In this document: piece after piece, positions 12,380-22,030 of the stretch
Numbering within the stretch: position 1 is the stretch's first letter
Layout: each line of letters begins with the position of its first letter
Origin: Flaveria trinervia
Lineage: Eukaryota > Streptophyta > Magnoliopsida > Asterales > Asteraceae
NCBI GenBank assembly: GCA_025506515.1
Contig: CM046452.1
Span: 75,862,876 to 75,926,875, forward strand
DNA length: 64,000 nucleotides
Reading direction: 5' to 3'
The notes under the pieces: generated by a model
Databases searched by the model: none
Told to the model about the DNA's origin: nothing
What the model saw: the letters and a program-made list of their open reading frames with translations, nothing else
Made by a program: the position numbers and the translations under genes

Positions 12380-13636
12380 GGATGAAGCTCACAAGACTCG
12401 ATACTCCATTCATCCTGGTGCCACGAAAATGTACCATGACATGAAGAAAGATTATTGGTGGCCGGGTGTGAAGCGTGACATGGTGGAGTATGTGAGTAAG
12501 TGCCTTACTTGCTTACAGGTGAAGGCAGAGCATCAAAAGCCGTATGGGAAGATCCAACCTTTGGATATACCGGAATGGAAGTGGAGCACATCACCATGGA
12601 CTTCATTACGAAGCTGCCACGTACTCCGAAAGGGTACGATGCCATATGGGTGATAGTTGATCGTTTGACGAAGAGTGCTCACTTTCTACCGATCTGCGAG
12701 ACGTATTCATCTGAGAGGTTGGCCGATCTGTTCATCAAGGAAATTGTAACTCGTCATGGTGTGCCGGTGTCTATTGTGTCTGATCGTGACACTCGGTTTA
12801 CATCTAAATTTTGGAAGAAATTCCACGATGCTATGGGGACGAGGTTACATATTAGCACGGCTTATCATCCCCAAACCGATGGTCAGTCAGAAAGGACCAT
12901 TCAGACATTGGAAGACATGCTCCAAGCATGTGTGATTGATTTTTGTGGAAGTTGGGATGACCACCTACCGTTAGCTGAATTCTCCTACAACAACAGCTAT
13001 CATGCCAGCATTGGTATGCCGCCATATGAGATGCTATACGGTAGGAGATGCAGAACACCCGTTGTTGGGGTGATATTGGTCAGAAGGAATTGGGGAGCGT
13101 TAAGGTAATCGAGGCTACGACTAGAAGCTTGAAAAGATCAAAGCCTTTATGAGGGCAGCCAAAGACAGACAGAAGTCGTATGCTGATAAACGACGTAGCG
13201 ATTGAGTTCCAGGTGGGTGACCGGGTTATGCTGAAGGTCTCACCTTGGAAGGGTGTTATCCGATTCAGAAAGCGGGGCAAGTTAAGAGCCCAAGGTATAT
13301 AGGCCCTTTCCGAATCATTGCTCGAGTAGGAGAGGTGGCCTATAGACTGGAGTTACCGGATGAGTTAAATGGATTCACCCGACATTCCATGTATCTCATC
13401 TAAGGAAGTGCCTAGCAGATGAAGATACGATTGTCCCATTGGAAGATATCGAAGTAGATGAACGGCTCAATTATGTGGAGCAACCAGTGGCAATCATCGA
13501 CCGAAAGGAGAAAAGGCTAAGGAATAAAGTGGTTCCTCTTGTGCGTGTACAGTGGGAGCACAGGAAGGGATCCGAGTCAACGTGGGAGACTGAGGAAGAA
13601 ATGAGACAGTATTACCCACGTTTGTTCGACGAATAA
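12380..13636 (+). pseudogene. Element A integrase and chromodomain-like C-terminus
   Basis: The integrase zinc-binding region (CLTCLQVKAEHQKPYG, near 12500-12545) is followed by the catalytic core (MDFITKLPRTPKGYDAI, VSIVSDRDTRF, YHPQTDGQSERTIQ; 12590-12960). The C-terminal part is broken by a frame change near 13100. The last fragment (13439-13636) ends VPLVRVQWEHRKGSESTWE, resembling the chromodomain tail of Del/Tekay chromoviruses, which is thought to steer insertion toward heterochromatin or related repeats. Stop at 13634-13636. Confidence 0.88.
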
Positions 13637-13661
13637 CAGGTTTCGGGGAAGAAACCTATTT

Positions 13662-13675
13662 AAGGGGGGTGGACT
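13662..13675 (+). other. Polypurine tract of element A
   Basis: AAGGGGGGTGGACT directly before the 3' LTR at 13676, the expected plus-strand priming site. Confidence 0.85.
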
Positions 13676-15569
13676 TGTAACACCCGAATATTTATTATTT
13701 TGAAGCCGGTGAAGAAAGAAAAGAAAATAAAGTCCAAAAGTCGAGGGACCAAACTCGCCAACGAAGAAAATTGGGAAATGTGGTGACATTAGTAGGGAGA
13801 GGGCAGCCCACTCTCCCCACACACCCCACATTTCAAATTTCATAGAGAGAAGAAGAGAGAAAGGAGAAGAAGTTGGTTCGAGTTAGTTCGGGTCGCCAAA
13901 ATCATCGTGTAGCAAGCCAAATCGAAGCTCTTGTCGTTGTGCTTGTTTGTGTGAGTTCTAGAACCCCTCTTTTACTTGTTTTCAAACGATTTTGGGGCTG
14001 GAAAACATCTGAAATCGGGTTTTTGAGTGTGTGTATGTTGACCCGTTTGTGTATGTGTATGTATGATGCGTTTGTGGCTCGATTGTGAACTTGTGTGTGC
14101 TTGAATGGTGTCGTGGTATGCATCCCTAAGGTTTAGGATGGTCGATTTGGGCTTAAAATAGGTTTAGATGAGTTTGGTGGTTGAAAACCCTCGGCTGCAG
14201 TCGGGATGAACTGCATTCTGCATCAGTTAGGGCTAGGCGACCGACTAGAGGCCGAATGGAGGCCATACGGCCAATTAGGGTGCGATTGGGGTCCATTCGC
14301 ACGATTGAAAGGCCAGTCGCATGGAGGTCATGCGACTGAAGGTCCAGTCGCATAAGTGCTCATCCGTATTAATCCCATTCGCATGAGGTCCATCCGCATT
14401 GTCCATTCGCACGAGTGGATGTTTATTTGCCTAAATGTTCATCCGCTTGAGTTCAATGGCATGATGTTCATTCGCATGGAGGCCATGCGACTGAAGGGTG
14501 TCCATACTCCCGAATAGGGCTGTTGTACCCGAGGAAGGTATAGATTGACTTCTGACTTTCGGGGGAAAGTGCAGATGTAAGTTTTGACGTAAAGGTCCCC
14601 ATAAGAGCATGTAAGATGACGCTTGAGGCCTTAGAAAGCATGTTGGGCATGATGATGATGATGATGTTGCAAGTTTATGCACGTTATGTATGTATGGTGT
14701 TGCCCTGTATGATAATGATGACTGTGTGTGTTATGTTCCTTATTATGATGTATGTTTATCTTTCCCATAACTTTACGTGTTATGATAAGGAATGAACGAA
14801 GTATTATGTAACGTAAAGTGAAAGATAATGAAAGAGGACACGATGTTGAATGCATGCATTAATGAACGAATGAAACGTCTTGCACGCATCGGATAACGGG
14901 TCCTTCTTTGTGATTGACCCTTTATGTAGAACCTCTACCGCTCACCCCTAGTACTGTGGCATACGTTTAGCTGTTCATTTATTGACTTCGGCCCAATAGC
15001 TAAGACTGATGGTTACTCCTAGTACCGTGGCATACGTTTAGCTGTTCATTTATTGACTTCGGCCCGGTAGCTACGACTAACCGGGGTGTAGCACATGGTA
15101 TTGGTACGGATGATGTCCGATGTGCAAGTAAAGTCTCAAAGAACGAATGAACGAATGAATGAATGAAGAAGATAATAATGATATTATCTATGTGTACATA
15201 CAATGTGTGATCATGTAAAAGTAACGAATGGTTTTATATGAAAGTAAAGTATGTTTTGTAATAAAACTAGAACTCACTCAGCAACGCTGACTTTTTATAT
15301 GTTTTCCAGTTGGCAGGTAATGTTTGCTGAGGATGGCACACCGTGAAGCTACTCAGCTCTTTTGGGATGGCATTCTTTTGATTAATGTTTTTGCATTGTA
15401 ATGCGAACAAGCTATTTTGTAATGAATGTTGTATTAACTTGCAAAAGCTTTTGCATGGAATGAAAGATTGTTTTAGTTTTCCGCTGCGATTTATGAAATA
15501 CAAATGCAATTATACGTTTTATGTGCGATGAGAACCCAGCTGTAAGTGTCCCGGGAACGGGGCCTTACA
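13676..15569 (+). repeat. 3' LTR of element A
   Basis: 1894 bp, TGTAACACCC to GGGGCCTTACA, followed by the target duplication TCAGT (15570-15574). It carries the same short-repeat array (14230-14515) and tandem 70-bp pair (14946-15078) as the 5' LTR. Confidence 0.95.
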
Positions 15570-15574
15570 TCAGT

Positions 15575-16181
15575 TCAGGCCATCTCATTCTCCCAATGGC
15601 CTTGCTACCCTCGGCTTGGACAATGTTGTCCCACCAGCACAAAGCCAAGTCCATAAAAGAGTGGGTAGCGAATTTCACCTTCTGATATTCACGGCACTCA
15701 CTGATATCGAGGATAGCCTCCATTTCCCTCACCCACCGGTGAGCAGCTGCAGCAGTGCCGTTTCCATCGAAAGTAGGGGGTTGCATCTAAAAAACGCCCC
15801 ATAGTTACAGCCTCGGGTCGCTTCCGGCGCAGGCTCTTCTTCTTCTTCCTCCTCCTCATCATCAGAGAGAACTGTTTCCGACTCTGGTTGTTCTCGTCCT
15901 CCCGAGGATCTGTTTCTTTCCTTTCTTTCCCCTTCCCTTACTGCCTTGATCACTTCGGTCACCACATATGGTAGAATTGTCTGCATGACCTGGTGAACCT
16001 CTTCCACCACAGCCTCCTTTACTGAGGCTCTCAGATTGGCGCTCTCGTCGCCACCCTTCGAATGAGGGGTCTCTGGTTCTTCATGAACCACTTTCTCGAC
16101 TCTCGGTCTCCCTCTCTTGGGTCGCGGAGCATCACCGTGACCTCCACTACGAGAGGCTTTTGAAGATCTATCGCCAGCCAT
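15575..16181 (-). pseudogene. Element B gag N-terminus, cut by element A
   Basis: Minus-strand ATG at 16181 gives MAGDRSSKASRSGG, closely similar to element A's gag start. It has a charged N-terminus, an acidic run (DDEEEEEEEE), then the beginning of the gag domain (EAILDISECREYQKVKF, CWWDNIVQAEG). A one-base frame change near 15790 splits it. Element A enters just after the WPEL motif, and the protein continues at 6771. Confidence 0.9.
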
Positions 16182-16743
16182 CCTCTAAAAACACACTATA
16201 AGATCCAAACACTAACGCGGTCATTCAAGGTAACACTCAGTTTATGTCAAGTATAGTAAGTCCCTAATTATAGTGGCCAGTTGTGATTAGCCACTTACTT
16301 TACTCTTCATACCCCAAGCATCTCCTATCCTGACTTAATCAGTATCTAAATCGACTAAGAGCACATAATCAAATAGCATGCGCACATAATACCTGTTAAC
16401 ATTAAGAAAAGACATACCTGATGGCACCAGTGGCGAAGCATCATTGGGGCCGGGGGGGGGGGGGGGGCGCCGCCCCCCCTATTTTTTCGTCCGTAGTGTT
16501 AAATTTTAGCCCGAAAATGTAAATTTTTAGCCCGGTAGAGTAAATTTTTATATAATATCGTGTTCGCCCCCCCCTAAAAAATAATTTCACCCCCGCCCGC
16601 CTATGAAATAGTTGAAGCTCCGCCACTGGATGGCACGTAGCTACTCGGCTGACATCCCTCCATTTGTCCCATTTTCAGTTTAAGTTTAGGTTTTAAAAGT
16701 TTATTTAAACCAATTCTCTTAAACTTTGGCTCTAATACCAACT
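16182..16743 (-). other. 5' leader of element B with primer binding site
   Basis: The sequence between the 5' LTR and the gag ATG of B. The primer site TGGTATTAGAGCCA is at 16727-16740 (minus strand), one base different from that of element A (TGGTATCAGAGCCA). The leader aligns with element C's leader (18807-19144) except for the MITE at 16428-16628. Confidence 0.85.
16428..16628. mobile_element. hAT-like MITE in element B leader
   Basis: 201 bp with imperfect terminal inverted repeats (CAGTGGCGAAGC; right end reads CAGTGGCGGAGC on the minus strand). The 8-bp duplication GATGGCAC is at 16420-16427 and 16629-16636. An 8-bp duplication and CAGTGGCG ends are typical of plant hAT elements. The homologous leader of element C lacks it, which confirms the insertion. 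It contains long G and C runs near 16450 and 16570. It has no coding capacity and is non-autonomous. Confidence 0.9.
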
Positions 16744-18806
16744 TGTAAGGCCTCGTTCCCGGGCACCTCACAGTTGGTCAATCACAGCAGTTAAAACACT
16801 ACACATTATAATTATACAAACTTAAGCAGCGAAAATGAGATTTATCAAAAACCATTCATTTCATTAAAATCACTGTTGTTAAGCAACACATCGTCATAAA
16901 CAGTTTACAAAAAAAACATTGTTTTACTGCATTACAAAACAATAACAACATAGAATACGAATGGATGTCAGTCATTCCCTGTCGAGTAGCTTCACCCTCG
17001 TGCCATCCTCAATAATAATTACCTGTCAACTGAAAATGTATAAAAGTCAGCGTTGCTGAGTGAGTTCCAGTTTTAAACTAATAAAATACTTTAGGTATGT
17101 TATATATGAAAATACTCTTTTCTGTAAAATACCACTATGTACTGTATATGCGAGCACGCGTTAACTATATGAACTGATAAGGTTCGTTCTCTTTACTGCA
17201 TGCCTTGTCTGTTCTGTAAACTTTTATCTTTATCTTTCACTTTCTGTATGGACCAATGAGCAATACCCCAACTATATGCGCGATGGAAAACGGGTGATGG
17301 GCCATCTATATCCCTCGAAAGGGTCAACTATATCCCTTGAAAGGGTCAATTGTATCCCTTGAAAGGGTTCTGTGTACTGTGTACAAGGCCGACCCAATCA
17401 CCCAGGACATGCTACAAAGGTCCTGCCAATCTCAACTGATTGGCCTTGTGTGCATAATAGGGTAGCTAACCCGTAACACAGTTGAGCTAATGACAACATG
17501 GTCATGTACCTCCTGTAAGCTTGCAAGACTTGTTAACATTTTCATTAATGTTCCTCTTCTTTTCTTTATTACTCATTCTCTTTATCATTACGATATACTT
17601 TACGTTACGATAATAAAATACCACGTAAAGTCACATACTATAAGTAATAATAATATTAGCAATAATAATAAGGAACAATCATAACCATGCATGAAACAAC
17701 ATCATAAATAAGCCCCAGTCAACCCTTGGTCAAAACCCTAAAAGCACAGACTCCCAAAAATTCTGTAAAAATTTCTAAGTGCTTAGGCGCTTTGACACTA
17801 TTCAGGCGCATGAGCCCTGTTTGGACGTTCCATCACTATATAGGCGCATCAGCCAACCTTAATCATTTTATCACTTAGGCACATGAACTATTCAGGCGCA
17901 TGGGCACTATTCGAGCGTATGAACACTTAGGCGCATGAGCCACTTGGGCGCATGGGCACTATTGGGGCGCAGGGGCACTATTGGGGCGCATGGCCCTACA
18001 CTTAGTCGTCCGACTAACATTTCCAGACTCATGGACCACTGTTCAGGCGCATGGGATATACTTAAACATTTCTAAGGTAATCTTAGACGTATGGGCTACT
18101 ATTCAGGCGCATGGATTACACTTAAATCTTTCTAAGGCATTTTCAGGCGCATGAGCCTTATCTAGGCGCATGGACCTCCTGTGTAACATGTTCCCAGTAT
18201 GTTTTCAAACCCAATCATCGAACCTATCTGTTCTAAGCTTAACATGGCTATTTTAACAGGAATAACCTATAAGCATTCAAGAATTAACATCCAACATGCA
18301 CCATACATACGGGTAAACATACATAAACTTTTAAAAATCATTTTAATACATTTTCAGCCCCAAAGATAGTTTAAAACAAGTAAAAACCAGGGTCTAGAAC
18401 TCACCTGATACAACTTGGGTGTTTCTTCCTTTCTAACCCGCTTGCAAATGAGTTCAAACACCTAAAAACAACACCAAACACACACACCCGAGCACATACA
18501 CAACACATAAGCACGTAAGCATATAACCGGATAGTTACCGTCATAAATACTTAAAAACCACGAATTCTTACCTTGAATTTGACTTCTCTTCTTCTTCTTT
18601 TTCTTCAGCCGAGAGTTCTTCTGCTCTCTCTCTAAATCCGAAAGAAAGTGGTGATGTGAAGTGAGGGTGGGCGGCCACACCCACCTTTACACCAACTTTT
18701 AAAAGATTCGTCCTTTTGGACACTTTTAGTCCTTCCACTTGGACTTTATTGCTTTTCTTTCTTTTATTCTTCATGTCTTGTCTTTTTAAAATAACCGGGT
18801 GTTACA
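16744..18806 (-). repeat. 5' LTR of element B
   Basis: 2063 bp, ending (plus orientation) in GGGTGTTACA at 18806. It holds three tandem copies of a roughly 20-bp unit containing CTTGAAAGGGTCAA (about 17315-17372) and a long array of GGCGCATGGGC-type units (about 17785-18175). The sister LTR at 1-2856 has lost the array to the foreign segment. Confidence 0.92.
17785..18175 (-). repeat. GCGCATG-core short-repeat array in LTR B
   Basis: More than a dozen imperfect units of about 18-24 bp with the core AGGCGCATG, for example TTAGGCGCATGAGCC and GGGGCGCATGGCC. Solo LTR D has a related array at about 52505-52830. Plain degenerate tandem repeats: no fixed repeat and spacer alternation, so not CRISPR. 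Confidence 0.85.
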
Positions 18807-19144
18807 CTAAAAGATTCAAACACCAACACGGTCATTCAAGGGAACAACTTAGTTTATGTCAAGTATAGTAAGTCCCTAATTACAGTGGCAGTTGTGATTA
18901 GCCACTTACTTTACTCTTCATACCCCAAGCATCACTTGTCCTGACTACATCAGTATTTAAATCTACAAACAACACATAACCACATAACATGTGCACAAAA
19001 TACCTGTTAACTTTACAAAAATACCTGATGGCACGCAGTTACTCTGATTGGCATTCCTTCTCTTTCCGTCTCATTCTCAGTTTAAGTTAAGGTTTGTTTT
19101 GAAAATTTACCCATTTCACTTAAACTTTGGCTCTGATACCAACT
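18807..19144 (-). mobile_element. Element C leader with primer binding site
   Basis: This aligns base by base with the leaders of A (about 8676-9012) and B. The minus-strand primer site TGGTATCAGAGCCA is at 19128-19141, next to the LTR. The leader stops at 18806 because element B inserted there, about 12 bases before where the gag ATG would be by comparison with A. The rest of C should lie left of the window, beyond B. Confidence 0.88.
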
Positions 19145-21234
19145 TGTAAGGCCCCGTTCTCGGTACGCTCACAGCTGGTCGATCATTGCACTTAAAACAT
19201 ATAAATACATTTGTCTTATACAAAATACCGTAGCGGAATTACCAAAATATACATCTCATTTCATTATAAAAGCTTTTGCGAAATAATACATCGTTAACAA
19301 ATTACAAAATACATGTTGCATTACATCACAAAAGCATTATCAAAATGGATGTCATCCAAAAGAGCTGAGTAGCCATCTCGTGCCATTCTCAACAATCATT
19401 ACCTGCCAACTGGAAACACATAAAAGTCAGCGTTGCTGAGTGAGTTCTAGTTTTAAAATAAAAGATACTTTTCTTTCGTTAAAACAGTTCTTTACATTCA
19501 TGCGATCATACATCATACGTACACATAGATGATATCATTATTATCTTCCTCATTTATTCGTTAACTTTTGTTCATTCATCGTACGTCATTAACTTTCACA
19601 TTCTTTCATCATTACATCTTTCCTTTCCTTCAACCATAAACTCGATCCTTCTGTTCCTGGTACTGGACCTAGGCCTATCATAGACCAGCTATAACGGTGC
19701 CCCGCACCTTTGGTCACAGCACCTAGAGTAGAGTTTAGGTGTACCAATGCCATGTGCAATACCCTTCTGTTCCTGGTACTGGACCTAGGCCTATCATAGA
19801 CCATCTATAACGGTGCTCCGCACCTCTGGTCACAGTACCTAGGGTATGCAGCAATGGTTCTATACAAATGGTCAATCACAAAGAAAGACTCCGATGTGCA
19901 TCCTCCCGGGGTAGCGAACCCACACACCGTTGGGCTAACACCTTTTAATGGTGTGTCCCGACATACCAGGCTTGCAAGACTTTCTTTACTTCATTATTCA
20001 TTAATGCATGCATTTCTTCTTCCTGTTCTTCTTTTATTATCTTTCACTTTACGTTACATAATATTTTCATTTCATTCATTAACCTTCAACATAAAGCCAC
20101 GGGAAAGATAAACATACGTCATAACAAGAACATAACATACACAGTCATCAACATCATGCAAGGCAACATCATACATACATAACATACATCATGTAGAATC
20201 ATGCAACATCATCATCATGCCCAACATACCCTCCATGATCTCAAAAGTCATCTTACATGAACTTATGGGAACCTTCCACGTCAAAACTTACATCTGCACT
20301 TTCCCCCGAAAGTCAGTAATACACTACGTTTTCCTCAGGTACCCCAGCCCTACTTGGGCATATGGGCACCCTTCAGTCGCATAGCCTTCAGGCGACTGAA
20401 CATCATGCGAATGGACCAATGCGGATGAACACCTATGCGGATGAACACCCATGCGAATGGACCTAATGCGGATGGACTCAATGCGGATGAGTCCTATGCG
20501 AATGGAACTAATGAGAATGAACACTTTGTGCGGATGAAACTAATGCGGATGAGCACTTATGCGAATGGGCCCTAAGTCGTGCGAATGAACTCTCAATCGT
20601 GCGAATGAACCCTCAATCGCACCCCAATCGGCCGTATGGCCTCCATTCGGTCGCCTAGCCCTAGTTGATGCAGAATGCAGTTCATCCCGAACCCAATCTG
20701 CCATTTTCGACCTCCAAGCTCATCCAAACCCATTCTAAGCCCAAATCAACCATCCTAAACCTTAGGAATTCATATCACGACACCATTCAAGAACACACAA
20801 GTCCGGAAATAAACTCCAAACGCATCACACACAAACACATACAAATGGGTCAAACACACACACATACAAAAACAGGTTTTCAGATGTGTTCCAGCCCCAA
20901 AATCAACCAAAAACGTTTAAAAGAGGGGTCCTATAACTCACACAAACCACACCGAGAAGTAGAGCTTTGATTGGACCCGTTACATGACGATTTTGCACTC
21001 TTAAATCCACCCGAACCAACATTTTTCTCTCTTTTCTCCCTTTTCTCTCTTCTTTCTCTCTATGTTGCAGAATTGTGGGTGTGGGGAGAGGGGGGAGAGG
21101 GTAAGGGTTGCCCTCTCCCTTCAAATACTTCAATTCACCTAACATTCTCTCGTTGACGAGTTTGGTCCCTCGACTTTGGACTTTATTTCTTTTTCTTCTT
21201 TCGTCGGCTTCAAAATAAATAACTGGGTTTTACA
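19145..21234 (-). repeat. 5' LTR of element C
   Basis: 2090 bp, from TGTAAGGCCCCG to CTGGGTTTTACA. It contains two tandem copies of a roughly 100-bp unit (about 19638-19840, with TTCCTGGTACTGGACCTAGG) and an array of ATGCGAATGGAC and ATGCGGATGAAC units (about 20340-20640). The right flank TCATA (21235-21239) is the probable target duplication. Confidence 0.9.
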
Positions 21235-22030
21235 TCATATCACCAACGAACAGATCATATCAACCACTAACATGCCTAATCATAAGATCAAATCAGCAAC
21301 TAACAAATCAATACAGCCTAATCATAAGATCATATCACCAATGAACAGATCAAATCAACCACTAATAACTTCTACCTAATCATAAGATCTTGTAGTATAA
21401 TCAAACGTAACAACGAAGATGACGGTTCAATAATGAAGTAGTAGCACCTGTACCTCGGGTCGTCAATCGCGATGGCCAGAACACGACGGAGGAACGAAGT
21501 CGGCAGAGGGAGGGCGGCAGATGAAGGAAATCGGCAGGGGAAGGGCGGCGAATTGGGGCGGTCAGCTATGTCAAAGAGGAGGACTCGGTCAGAGGTCTTT
21601 CCGGGTTAGCCGACTCGTCAGCCACAACAACACACACTGACTGGTTGACCGAGTGAGCTAGTTAGTGGTTAGACGCATCAAACAGGGCCTAAATGGGTTA
21701 GAAAGTTCGACCCAAATTTGTTTATACTAAACTCAAACCGACCTATTTTGTATTGTACAACTAGTGTATAGTCCAATGATCTTACATGACATGTCTATGG
21801 CGTTATTGGTTTTAAAGTCTTTTTGTAAAAAACCGAAACAGTGTTAAAACTTGATTAGATTTCACATAGTTAAATACTTAGAAACATATGTGTAGCAAAA
21901 ACAGCTTTCCTTTCTTCCCCCCGATCGACCACCACTTCACCACCGTATTCAAACCCTCAGCAAAAAGCAACCACCATTCGAACCCCATAATCACCACCGA
22001 TTCCTCCACACACAACACGATCCACCAACC
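21235..22030. other. Intergenic DNA, promoter and 5' UTR of the GBPL3-like gene
   Basis: 21240-21390 holds two imperfect copies of a roughly 75-bp unit (CCTAATCATAAGATCA and GAACAGATCA). 21470-21560 is a short GC-rich patch that could be an old exon or leader, not identified. The stretch before 22031 is pyrimidine- and CACC-rich, as plant 5' UTRs often are. I saw no clear TATA box. Confidence 0.4.

Larger units (their letters stand above)
6772..15569 (+). mobile_element. Ty3/gypsy element A (Del/Tekay-like), full length
   Basis: A structurally complete LTR retrotransposon: 5' LTR 6772-8675, primer site 8679-8692, gag-pol remains 9024-13636, polypurine tract 13662-13675, 3' LTR 13676-15569, flanked by TCAGT on both sides. 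It inserted into gag of element B in the opposite orientation; leaving out A and one TCAGT makes B's gag contiguous in frame. By eye I counted about 25 substitutions and a few indels between the two LTRs (about 1.3 percent), which means a recent insertion. The coding region nevertheless has at least ten frame changes. Confidence 0.95.
1..18806 (-). mobile_element. Ty3/gypsy element B (Del/Tekay-like), split by element A
   Basis: This is an LTR retrotransposon read on the minus strand. Its 5' LTR is 16744-18806, primer site 16727-16740, gag start 16181, pol end 2895, and its 3' LTR runs from 2856 past the left window edge. Position 1 aligns with 16789 in the other LTR, so about 45 bp of the left LTR lie outside. 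Element A and its target duplication (6772-15574) interrupt gag; without A, B is about 10 kb. It has a hAT MITE in the leader (16428-16628) and a foreign segment in the 3' LTR (555-2167). Coding remains have frameshifts and lost catalytic residues, so B is dead. B itself sits in the leader of element C. The 5-bp flank CTAAA at 18807-18811 should reappear left of the window. Confidence 0.9.

Noticed and set aside
16450..16470. G run as a telomere-like or regulatory quadruplex
   Set aside because: It is part of a common hAT MITE family, and run length in such homopolymers is unreliable in assemblies.
17785..18175. CRISPR-like regular array
   Set aside because: Units are degenerate, vary in length and have no unique spacers. 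They lie inside a plant LTR; this is a drifting tandem repeat.
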